64,000 nt of DNA from the NCBI RefSeq assembly GCF_014199255.1, contig NZ_JACIJF010000002.1, positions 310,001-374,000 of the forward strand, read 5' to 3'. Positions 16,648 to 24,786 of the stretch are shown here, piece by piece. The notes beneath the pieces were generated by a model. That model did not search any database and was not told the DNA's origin. It saw nothing but the letters and a program-made list of their open reading frames with translations. A program made the translations under genes and the position numbers. This DNA comes from Sphingomonas xinjiangensis (GTDB lineage Bacteria > Pseudomonadota > Alphaproteobacteria > Sphingomonadales > Sphingomonadaceae). Positions within the stretch are counted from its first letter, which is position 1; each line of letters opens with the position of its first letter.

Positions 16648-17661
16648 TCACCAGCCCGATAGCTTTAGCCGCACCCGCGCCACCATGTCGCTCGACGTCA
16701 GGAACAGCGTCCGCCCGTCCTCCCCGAACGCGCAATTCGCGGCTGCTTTGCCGGTGGAGATAAGGCCCAGCCGCCGCCTGTCGGGCGCCAGGATATGGAT
16801 ACCACCCGGCCCGCTGGCGAACAGGTGCCCGCTCTTCCCCACCTTCATGCCGTCGGGCAGCCCCGGCAGCTTGGCGTCCACTTCGCGCCGGAAGTCGCTC
16901 AGCACGCGCGACTCGACCGGTAGCCCCTTCGCATCCAGCGCATAAGCCAGGAGCACCGGGCGCTCTTCGTCGGATTGCGCCACGTACAAGGTCCGCTCAT
17001 CGGGTGAGAGGCCGATGCCGTTCGGGCGCGTCAGGCTCGCGTCAAGCTGCACGACGCGTCCGTCGGTTTCCAGCAGGTACACGCCGTTCGCCTTCATTTC
17101 CTTGAGCGGCGAAGCATCGCCTTCGGCCAGTCCATAAGGGGGATCGGTGAAGTAGATCGCCCCAGACCGCGCGATCACCACATCGTTGCAGCTGTTGAAG
17201 CGGCTGCCTTGGTACCGATCGGCCAGGATCGTCTTGCGCTTGGTCGTCAGGTCGACGCGCGCGATCGCGCGGGTGCCGCTATCAGCCATCACCAGCCGCC
17301 CTTGCGCATCGATCGCCAACCCGTTGGACCCAGCTTCGCGGATCGCCGCCGGAATCGGCCCGGCAAGCCCGGAAGGCTGGAGGAACGGCGCCGCGCCCTT
17401 GCCCGGCTGCCAGCGATGAATGACGTTCGCTGGCACGTCGGAGAACAACAGGTAGCCACCGTCGCGAACCCATACCGGCCCCTCGGTCCAGCGATAGCCG
17501 CTTGCGATCACCTCGATCCGGGCATCTGGAGCAAGGATGAGGTCTAGTTCGGCGTCGAACCGCTGCACACTGCCGATAACAGGCGCGTCGAACGCCGCCG
17601 CCTTAGTGGCAAGAGGCATGGAGGCAACTGCTGCTAGGCAGGCCCGGCGCGTCACGTCCAT
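16648..17661 (-). CDS. SMP-30/gluconolactonase-family protein, exported
   Basis: A 337-residue six-bladed beta-propeller lactonase. TEGPVWVRDGGYLLFSDVP carries the metal-binding Glu and NGLAIDAQGRLVMADSGTR the typical Asn/Asp sites; SCNDVVIARSGAIYFTDPP and RPNGIGLSPDERTLYVAQS complete the active-site ring. The N-terminus (DVTRRACLAAVASMPLATKAAA) looks like a Tat signal. It probably hydrolyses sugar lactones in the periplasm. It stands alone, transcribed in the same direction as the kinase gene upstream. Confidence 0.85.
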   Translation of the reverse strand: MDVTRRACLAAVASMPLATKAAAFDAPVIGSVQRFDAELDLILAPDARIEVIASGYRWTEGPVWVRDGGYLLFSDVPANVIHRWQPGKGAAPFLQPSGLAGPIPAAIREAGSNGLAIDAQGRLVMADSGTRAIARVDLTTKRKTILADRYQGSRFNSCNDVVIARSGAIYFTDPPYGLAEGDASPLKEMKANGVYLLETDGRVVQLDASLTRPNGIGLSPDERTLYVAQSDEERPVLLAYALDAKGLPVESRVLSDFRREVDAKLPGLPDGMKVGKSGHLFASGPGGIHILAPDRRRLGLISTGKAAANCAFGEDGRTLFLTSSDMVARVRLKLSGW

Positions 17662-17707
17662 ACACTCTCCTGTTCATGCCTTTACCGCATGTTGTCGCGG
17701 CAACGGC

Positions 17708-19042
17708 TCAGCCAGGCAAGGTCACGCGCGCGCGAAGTCCTCCGCCCGGCGCATTTTCCACCAGGATGTCGCCGCCATGCGCCCTGGCCACGGCGCGGGC
17801 GCTGGCCAGGCCCAGGCCAATCCCTCCAGTATCACGGTTGCGTGAGCGTTCGCCCCTGAAAAACGGTTCAAAGACATGGTCGATGTCCCCGTCGGGAATG
17901 CCTGGACCATGATCGCGCACCTCCAGGCGCACATCATCGCCGTTGGCGTCGAACGAAACATGGGCGCTTCCGCCATATTTCAGCGCATTGGATACTAGGT
18001 TGGTCACCATCGCCTTCAACGCCGCCGAATCGCCTTCGATCACCACCGGCTCGCCAGGCTCCATCGTAACCGGCTCGCCACGGTCGCTCAGATCATCGGT
18101 CACCGTCTCGGCAAGCGAGCGCAGGTCGAGTGGACGCCGCGTCGCCGGCTGGCCGGTCTCGCGGACGTACGCGACGGTGGAGGTGATCAGCGCTTGCATG
18201 TCGCGGATATCGCCCTCGCATGCGCGGCGCACCGGATCGGGCGCGCTCTCCAGCCGCAGCGCCATGCGCATCAATGGGGTGCGCAGATCATGGGCCAGTG
18301 CGCCGATCACAGTGGTGCGGTCGTCGACATAGCGGTTGAGCCGGGCCTGCATCTGGTTGAATGCTGCGGCCGCTTCCACGATCTCGCTCGGGCCGCTCAG
18401 CGCCAGGGGACGGGTGTGCGGATTGCGGCCCAGCCGCTCGGCCGCCGCGGCAAACGCGCCAAACGGTTTTGCGGTGCGCCGCGCCAATGCCCAGGCGAAC
18501 GGCGCCACTGCCAGCACCGACGTGATCAGCCACAGAACGCCGAACCAACGCCACGGCTCCACTGCGCCGTCGGGCTCCACTTGGATCCAACCGCCATCTG
18601 CGCCCTGCACCCACACGCGAAAAGCGCCGAAGACGTAAACCGAACGCGCCGCCTCCGCGCTGGCAAATGGCAGGGCCTTCGGCAGGCTGCTCCGTTCATA
18701 GACCGGCTCGCGGCCCAATATTCCCGACGGAAAGTTGAAACGGATCCGCGCCGGATCGATCCGCAACGCCATGCCGAGCGCAACGCTCAGCCGCTCGCCC
18801 CGCGGATTTGAAAGGACCGAAGGAACCCTGGTAACGCGGGAAAGGCGCAGCGTCTCGTCGGGAGCCCGCCCGCCGTGCAGCGCGTCGGCGATCTGGCCGA
18901 TGCTGTAGAGCTTCTGTTCAGGCGTCTCGGCGGCCATGACGAGGACGAGGTTCATCGACTGCGCAACGCCGACGCACAGCAGCATCACAAGGAAGATGCG
19001 CAGGAAGAGCGGCGACCGGGAGGTGTCGCCGGCGCGGTTCAC
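17708..19042 (-). CDS. Sensor histidine kinase, EnvZ-like
   Basis: A 444-residue kinase with two membrane helices (about 10-30 and 165-190) around a periplasmic sensor domain and a HAMP linker. HisKA has LAHDLRTPLMRMALRLE with the phospho-His. The ATPase domain has the N-box NLVSNALKYGG, the G1 box DHGPGIPDGD and the G2 box GIGLGLASARAVARAHGG. Its start overlaps the regulator stop by 4 bp, so the pair is co-translated, regulator first. The stimulus is unknown. Confidence 0.9.
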   Translation of the reverse strand: MNRAGDTSRSPLFLRIFLVMLLCVGVAQSMNLVLVMAAETPEQKLYSIGQIADALHGGRAPDETLRLSRVTRVPSVLSNPRGERLSVALGMALRIDPARIRFNFPSGILGREPVYERSSLPKALPFASAEAARSVYVFGAFRVWVQGADGGWIQVEPDGAVEPWRWFGVLWLITSVLAVAPFAWALARRTAKPFGAFAAAAERLGRNPHTRPLALSGPSEIVEAAAAFNQMQARLNRYVDDRTTVIGALAHDLRTPLMRMALRLESAPDPVRRACEGDIRDMQALITSTVAYVRETGQPATRRPLDLRSLAETVTDDLSDRGEPVTMEPGEPVVIEGDSAALKAMVTNLVSNALKYGGSAHVSFDANGDDVRLEVRDHGPGIPDGDIDHVFEPFFRGERSRNRDTGGIGLGLASARAVARAHGGDILVENAPGGGLRARVTLPG

Positions 19043-19761
19043 AGACGCGACACCCGCGGAACGAACAGATAGCCTTCGTTGCGGACCGTGCGGATGATGT
19101 CGTCGCCACCCGCGCGCAGCTTGCGGCGAAGGCGGCTGACCTGCACGTCGATCGCCCGGTCATAGGCGTCCGAGTCGGGGCCGCGCGCCGCTTGCAGCAG
19201 CACTTCGCGAGACAGCACGCGACGCGGCCGTTCGATGAACACCCGCAGCACTGCGAACTCGCCGTCGGTCAGCCCGACCAGCACCCCTTTCGGGTCGAAC
19301 AGCTCATGACTGCCCAGATCAATGCGCCAGCCTTCGAACCCGAACACTTCGTTCTTGGGCGCCGCGATCGCCCCCCGGCGGCGCAACGCCGCGCGCACCG
19401 TCGCCAATATTTCGCGCGCGCTGCACGGCTTGGAAAGATAATGCCCCGCCCCGCCTTCAAGGCCCAGGACCCGATCCGCCTCTTCGCCCAATGCGCTCAG
19501 CATGATGATCTCTGGCCCGTCCGCGCGGGCGATGCGGCGGCAGGCGGACAGACCGTCCTCCCCTGGCATCATCACGTCCAGGATCACCAGGTCCACGGGC
19601 GTGCTGGCGAGTATTTCGTCCATAGCGCGGGTGTTGGACGCGGTCTCGACTCGGTACCCCCGCCCGCCCAGGCTGTTGGCGAGCAGCAGACGGATGTCGC
19701 GGTCATCGTCCACCACCAGCAGCGTGGCCGAACTATCGGAATTGTCGGTGACTGAAAGCAT
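19039..19761 (-). CDS. OmpR-family response regulator
   Basis: A 240-residue regulator: a receiver domain (phospho-Asp in VDLVILDVMMPGEDG, Lys in SKPCSAREIL) followed by an OmpR/PhoB winged helix (FEGWRIDLGSHEL, VLSREVLLQAARG, DVQVSRLRRKL and RNEGYLFVP). It is the partner of the overlapping kinase. The upstream 19762-19843 stretch has an AT-rich part (TATTTTTTCTTG) that may hold the promoter. Confidence 0.92.
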   Translation of the reverse strand: MLSVTDNSDSSATLLVVDDDRDIRLLLANSLGGRGYRVETASNTRAMDEILASTPVDLVILDVMMPGEDGLSACRRIARADGPEIIMLSALGEEADRVLGLEGGAGHYLSKPCSAREILATVRAALRRRGAIAAPKNEVFGFEGWRIDLGSHELFDPKGVLVGLTDGEFAVLRVFIERPRRVLSREVLLQAARGPDSDAYDRAIDVQVSRLRRKLRAGGDDIIRTVRNEGYLFVPRVSRL

Positions 19762-19976
19762 GGGCGGCCCGTATCAGAATAAGGTCTGGAATACTTCCCT
19801 ATTTTTTCTTGTACTTAGTCACCGACCGCTATCATGGGAGTGCCATGTTCAGGCTTGTCGGGCTCCCCGATGCCGCGCGAGCCGGCCTGTTCGCCCGCTA
19901 CGTGCTCACGCACATCAAGCACAGGCCGCTTCGGCGGTCAGCGAGATCCGGGGGGGCAACATAGTTGGCGCCCCGG

Positions 19977-20483
19977 ATGACAACAGGACATCGCGGGCCT
20001 AGACACGCAGCTGTGAGGTCGTTCCGGTCAACCTTCCGCCGTCACCGGTGGCTTGCCGTGCTGGTCGTGCTGAGCGCCCTTGCGTTGCGGCTGGCGGTGC
20101 CGGCCGGATTCATGCCGGTACTGGGTGACCATGGGCTGCGGCTGGTCGCCTGCTCGGGCTCCGGCCCCATGCTCCCGATCGCTCCACCCGCGCACACTTC
20201 GATGCCGGGCATGCACGGATCGGCCGGCCACGCGCATCACGCAAGCGCGGCCGCGCCGGTGGCCATGCAGCATGGCGACGCCCCAGCCGAGCATCCCCAG
20301 GCGGAGGATGGCTGTGCCTTTGCCGATCTCGCCACCCCGGCCCTGGCCGGCGCGGACCCGATCCAGCTTGCCTCGGCGATCTTGTTCATCGTCGCTGCCG
20401 CGTTGTTCTTCCGTGCGGCGCTGGCTGTCGGCGCGGCCCCCCGGCTACGCCCGCCGCTGCGCGGCCCGCCCCTGCCAGCCTGA
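19977..20483 (+). CDS. DUF2946-like protein ahead of a TonB receptor
   Basis: About 168 residues. An N-terminal hydrophobic segment (WLAVLVVLSALALRLAVPAG) is followed by GLRLVAC, a His/Met-rich stretch (MPGMHGSAGHAHHAS), DGCAFADLATPALAG, and a second membrane helix before a Pro-rich basic end. This is the usual layout of the DUF2946-type proteins found next to sphingomonad TonB receptors. The His/Met run suggests metal binding, probably copper or iron. The start is uncertain (ATG at 19977 or a later GTG at 20013). Confidence 0.65.
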   Translation: MTTGHRGPRHAAVRSFRSTFRRHRWLAVLVVLSALALRLAVPAGFMPVLGDHGLRLVACSGSGPMLPIAPPAHTSMPGMHGSAGHAHHASAAAPVAMQHGDAPAEHPQAEDGCAFADLATPALAGADPIQLASAILFIVAAALFFRAALAVGAAPRLRPPLRGPPLPA

Positions 20484-20604
20484 CCGCGGCGCTCGCGGGC
20501 GCCGCTTCGGCTTCGTTCGGACGGTGCTTGGCACCGCGCGCGCGTCGCCGCTTGGAGGATCAGGGGACGGGGGGCGCAGGCCGCACCGGCGCGAAAGGCT
20601 ATTC

Positions 20605-22803
20605 ATGTTCAAGAGTTCTACGGTCGCGCTACTTGCGGCCGTCGTCACCACGCCGTGCCGGGCACAGTCCACTGCGGCGCCGGATGCACCGGGACCCATC
20701 GTCGTCACCGGCCAGCGAGATTCGCTTCATCTCGATACCGCCACCGACGCGGGCAGCCGCCTGCGGCTCACGGCCCGCGAAACCCCGGCCAGCATCGAGG
20801 TGCTGAGCCAGGAGGAGTTGCAGCTACGCGGCCTGCGCACAGCGCGCGAAACCTTCAATGACGTCGCCGGCGCGATTGCCGGCAACGTGCCGGGCAACCC
20901 GGCGGTGGTGTCCCTGCGCGGCTTTTCCGGAAACACCGTGTCGATCCTGCAGGACGGCGTGCGCGTCAGTGCCTCCACCGTGGTCCAGCGCGATACCAAC
21001 AGCTGGCATTATGATCGGGTCGAGGTGCTGAAGGGCCCGGCATCGGTGATGTTCGGGGAAGGCGCCCTGGCCGGTGTCATCAACAAGGTGACGCGCAAGC
21101 CAGTATTAGGCGAGCGGCACTTAGACGGTCTGGTTTCCGTCGGCAGCTTCGACACCGTCTTCGCGGCAGGCGGGATAAACCTGCCGGTTTCCTCCACGCT
21201 CGCCGTGCGCGCCGATGCCAGTTACCAGCGCTCGGACAGCCTCTACGATGTCGACAACAACCAAAGCTTCTCGGCAGGGCTGACCGGCAGCGTTATCTTC
21301 CGCCCGAGCGATGCCCTGTCGCTGCTGATCGCGGTCGATCATTTCGAGGACCGCTACGACGCCACCTATCAGGGGCTGCCGCTGATCCCGGGCCAATATG
21401 CCCGCGACCCCAGCGACGCCGTCACCGGCGCGGCCGGGCTGGTCGCCGACAAGGCGCTGCGCCGCAGGAACTACAATCCGCAGGGCGGCTTCTCCAACGC
21501 CGATGAGACCACCCTGCGATCGCGGCTGGATTGGCGGCTCGGCGGCGGATGGACCTTCGCGCTCGACCTGACCGGCTATACCGCCGACCGCGCGTTCGTG
21601 CTGACGGACTCGCAAAGTTTCGCGGCGCCGAATGCCGCCTTCCTGAACGGCAGCTTCCGCCAGAGCTTTCAGGATTTCCGCCACGACCACCAGTTCTGGA
21701 ACGCGCGCGGGGTGGTGGGCAACGACAGCCATGTGGGCGGGTTGCGCAACCGTTTCAGCCTTGGCGTCGAATACAATTACACCGATTTCAAGACGCTGCG
21801 TCAGCAGACCACGGCCGCCGCGCTGCCGCCGATCGACGCCTTCGATCCGCGCCCTTTCCCCGTCCCCGCCGGACCCGGCATATTCGGCGCGCTCGACGTG
21901 ATGTTTAATTCCCGGCTCAACCAGACCTCGGTCTTTGCCGAGGACGGGGTGAACCTCACGGACACCTGGCTGCTGGTCGGCGGCATGCGCTGGGACCATA
22001 TCGAACTCGACCGAGAGACGGTAACCAACGCCACCGGCGTGGCGGACCGCAACCGCCCTACATACGATCCGGTCTCCTGGCGGATCGGCACCACCTATGA
22101 CGTGGCGCCGGGCGTCGCGCTCTATGCGCAATACACCACGGCGGTGTCTCCGGTATCCTCGATCCTGCTCGCCTCGATCGCCAACACCCGCTTTGAACTG
22201 ACCAGCGGGCGCGCCTATGAGGTCGGGTTCAAGGTGAGCGACACCAGCGGGCGGCTGAGCGTCACCGGCGCCGCCTATCGCATCGAGCAAAAGGATATCC
22301 TGACCCGCGATCCAGCGAACCCCACACTAGCGGTCCAGGGCGGGCGCCAATCGTCGCAGGGGGTCGAGCTGACGGCAGCCATCGTGCCCGTCAAGGCGCT
22401 ACGGCTGTCGGGTGGCGTCTCCTACACCGACGCCAACTATGACGAACTGGGCGAAGGCGTGGCCGGGGTCCGCGTCGACCGGGCCGGAAACCGCCCGATC
22501 AACGTACCGTCCACCACGCTCAACGCTTCCGCGCTGTACACGCTCGACGGTGATGTCACACTCGGCGGCTTCCTGCGCCACGCGAGCGCCTTCTACACCG
22601 ACACCGCCAACACCATCGAAGTCGCGGGACACACCGTGCTCGACGCCAGCATCGCATGGCGATTCACGCCGCAGGCGTCGCTGACGCTCCGTGGCCGGAA
22701 CCTGACCGACGCCTTCTACGGCGAATATTCCGGCTACCCATCGACCAACGTGTATATCGGCGCGCCGCGATCGGCCGAAATCGCGCTGTCGACGCACTTT
22801 TGA
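20605..22803 (+). CDS. TonB-dependent siderophore-type receptor
   Basis: A 732-residue outer-membrane receptor. A signal peptide (MFKSSTVALLAAVVTTPCRA) is followed by the TonB-box-like IVVTGQRDS and a plug domain (ETPASIEVLSQEEL, VVSLRGFSGNTVSILQDGV, YDRVEVLKGPASVMFGEGA). The beta-barrel ends in STHF. The ATG at 20605 is chosen because the signal peptide begins there, though the frame is open further up. It lies between the DUF2946-like and PepSY genes, which together suggest uptake of a ferric-siderophore or another metal complex. Confidence 0.9.
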   Translation: MFKSSTVALLAAVVTTPCRAQSTAAPDAPGPIVVTGQRDSLHLDTATDAGSRLRLTARETPASIEVLSQEELQLRGLRTARETFNDVAGAIAGNVPGNPAVVSLRGFSGNTVSILQDGVRVSASTVVQRDTNSWHYDRVEVLKGPASVMFGEGALAGVINKVTRKPVLGERHLDGLVSVGSFDTVFAAGGINLPVSSTLAVRADASYQRSDSLYDVDNNQSFSAGLTGSVIFRPSDALSLLIAVDHFEDRYDATYQGLPLIPGQYARDPSDAVTGAAGLVADKALRRRNYNPQGGFSNADETTLRSRLDWRLGGGWTFALDLTGYTADRAFVLTDSQSFAAPNAAFLNGSFRQSFQDFRHDHQFWNARGVVGNDSHVGGLRNRFSLGVEYNYTDFKTLRQQTTAAALPPIDAFDPRPFPVPAGPGIFGALDVMFNSRLNQTSVFAEDGVNLTDTWLLVGGMRWDHIELDRETVTNATGVADRNRPTYDPVSWRIGTTYDVAPGVALYAQYTTAVSPVSSILLASIANTRFELTSGRAYEVGFKVSDTSGRLSVTGAAYRIEQKDILTRDPANPTLAVQGGRQSSQGVELTAAIVPVKALRLSGGVSYTDANYDELGEGVAGVRVDRAGNRPINVPSTTLNASALYTLDGDVTLGGFLRHASAFYTDTANTIEVAGHTVLDASIAWRFTPQASLTLRGRNLTDAFYGEYSGYPSTNVYIGAPRSAEIALSTHF

Positions 22804-22817
22804 AGGTGCGCGTCGCG

Positions 22818-24035
22818 ATGACCTCCGATCTCCGCCTGCCTCACGCTCCGCTAGGCGAAGCGGCCGACGACCCGGCGAACAGCCGCACCGGGGCCGGCGA
22901 CGCTCTGCCCCTGCGCAGCGTGGTGCGGCAGTTCCACTTGTGGCTGGGGTTGACCTTGGGCGGGCTGTTCGCGCTGATCAGCCTCACCGGTTCGGCGCTG
23001 GTCTTCTATGTCGAGATCGACGCGGCGCTGCACCCGCAGGTGCAGGTGCCGGCAAGCCCGCACGCGCCGGCGCCGAACCCCAGGGCATTGGACCGCGCCT
23101 TGCAGACGGGACGGGGGCGCTGGCACGATCCCGCGGGCAAATGGTCGTTCGAGGTCCATGGCGCGCACGGCACCATTCCGGCGCGCTATTATCCTTCCGC
23201 GGAGCACGGCCATCATGCCCGGCGCATGATGGTGTGGTTCTCCGCCGATGGCGCCCGGGTACTGCGTGCCGAACCGTGGGGCGGTTATCTGATGACTTGG
23301 CTTTATGAGCTCCACATGCACCTGCTCGCCGGCGAAACCGGGCGGGCAGTGGTCGGCTGGTCGGGCGTGGCGATGTTGCTGCTCCTGGTCAGTGGCATTG
23401 CAGTGTGGTGGCCGCGCGGCAGCTGGCGCAAGGCGCTCGCCTTTAAACGCGGCGCGGCGCCGCTGCGGCGCGTCCGCGACCTCCACAAGCTGTTCGGGCT
23501 GTGGAGCGCCGCGCTGCTATTCGTGCTGGTCGCGACCGGCGTCCTGCTCGCCCTGCCGCAGGTGAAGACCCAGCTTCTCGCCTGGACGGTCGCGGCGCCC
23601 GACCCGCTCCCCAGCCCCACCTCGCTTCCCAGCGGGCGCGCGCAGGTCTCCGTTTCCCAAGCGATCGCGGCAGCACATCGCGCGCTGCCCGCCGGGCGGC
23701 TCGCCTTTGTCGACGTACCCGCGCGCGGGCCCGATCCTATCAGGGTGCGGATGCAGGTGCCAGGCGACCCGCACGCCCGCTTCCCCAGCAGCTTCGTGTT
23801 CGTGGACTCCCATTCCGGAACCGTCCTCGCCGTTCACGACACGCGCCGCAGCAATGCCGGCACAACCGCCGCCAAATGGATCCGCGTCCTGCACGACGGC
23901 TCGGTGGGCGGCACCGCCACCCGCATCCTCGCGATCGTGCTGGGGCTGGTCCCCACCTTCCTGTTCGTGACGGGTCTCATCCACTGGCGCCGTCGCACCG
24001 CCGCGCGCAGCCGCTTCAGCAAGCGATCGGAGTGA
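22818..24035 (+). CDS. PepSY-associated membrane protein (PiuB-like)
   Basis: A 405-residue inner-membrane protein with four helices (about 35-60, 170-195, 225-250 and 365-385) and two periplasmic loops. The family blocks VRQFHLWLGLTLGGLFAL, LYELHMHLLAGETG and LHKLFGLWSAALLFVLVATG are clear. Such proteins accompany TonB siderophore receptors and may act as ferric-siderophore reductases. The ATG at 22818 has GAAGG about 11 bp upstream and lies 14 bp after the receptor stop. Confidence 0.85.
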   Translation: MTSDLRLPHAPLGEAADDPANSRTGAGDALPLRSVVRQFHLWLGLTLGGLFALISLTGSALVFYVEIDAALHPQVQVPASPHAPAPNPRALDRALQTGRGRWHDPAGKWSFEVHGAHGTIPARYYPSAEHGHHARRMMVWFSADGARVLRAEPWGGYLMTWLYELHMHLLAGETGRAVVGWSGVAMLLLLVSGIAVWWPRGSWRKALAFKRGAAPLRRVRDLHKLFGLWSAALLFVLVATGVLLALPQVKTQLLAWTVAAPDPLPSPTSLPSGRAQVSVSQAIAAAHRALPAGRLAFVDVPARGPDPIRVRMQVPGDPHARFPSSFVFVDSHSGTVLAVHDTRRSNAGTTAAKWIRVLHDGSVGGTATRILAIVLGLVPTFLFVTGLIHWRRRTAARSRFSKRSE

Positions 24036-24238
24036 AACAAGACGGCTGGTGGAGCTGAGGGGAATCTAATCACTGTCCCGCTGATGTCCGCTATCGTCTG
24101 TGTATAATCGCGTCTTTCAATGACGTAGCAGATTTCGGACGCATGCGGACGGACTCACCAGACTGCTGTTGCGCGCACCCATCTTATGCCCAGTTATATG
24201 CCCGAGATTCGTTCGAAGGACAGGCTGTGTCACGCGGG

Positions 24239-24631
24239 TCAAGCGGTTCTCCTCCACTTCGCTTCGCGCTCTTCGAAGGTATAGCCGATCGCCGACAGGC
24301 CGAGCACGATGCCGTAGCAAGCAGTGGCGCCGGAGGAGAACGCGCTCTCGTCGAGCCAGCGGATCACAAAGGGTACCAGGCTGAGCCAGAAGAGCAGGAA
24401 CAGGTTCGTCCAGAGCACCGGCCATCGATCCGTTGGGTGATGTGCAGAAGATGGTGGTGGTTGTTCCAGTAGAGTCCGACGTTGATAAAGGCGAGCACAT
24501 AGGCGAGCAGCAACGGAATGCTGCCGCTCAGATCGACAAGGGCGCCGCCGGTCGGCACCTTGAGCTCACCATGATCGTGATGATGATCGCGACGACGCAT
24601 TGGTGAATGCCTCTAGCCGTCCTGGCCGCAT
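24239..24631 (-). pseudogene. TMEM175-family (DUF1211) pseudogene with three frameshifts
   Basis: Read across frames the minus strand gives the full order of a TMEM175-type channel: MRPGRLEAFTN, then VVAIIITIMV, then ELKVPTGGALVDLSGS and GLYWNNHHHLLHITQRIDG, then VLWTNLFLLFWLSLVPFV and GYTFEEREAKWRRTA followed by a stop. Three small deletions break it: about one base before VVAII (near 24605), about four bases after IMV (near 24575), and one G before VLWTN (near 24425). TMEM175 proteins are potassium channels; this copy cannot make one. Confidence 0.8.
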
Positions 24632-24786
24632 GAAATCGCTCCTGTGCCGTACATCGAAAGGCTCAGTGGGCGGCGAATGGACGGCGGCTCAACCCGGAAC
24701 GTGCAGCATCCGTGTGCAGAATGTTGCAGGCGAAACAAAAGCGCGTACGAGGCGCACTTTCCGACCCGAGGCCGAGAGCCACCGAC

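Noticed and set aside
19844..19963. 39-codon ORF upstream of the DUF2946-like gene
   Set aside because: No family pattern, no clear ribosome site, and it is Arg-rich like other chance frames here.
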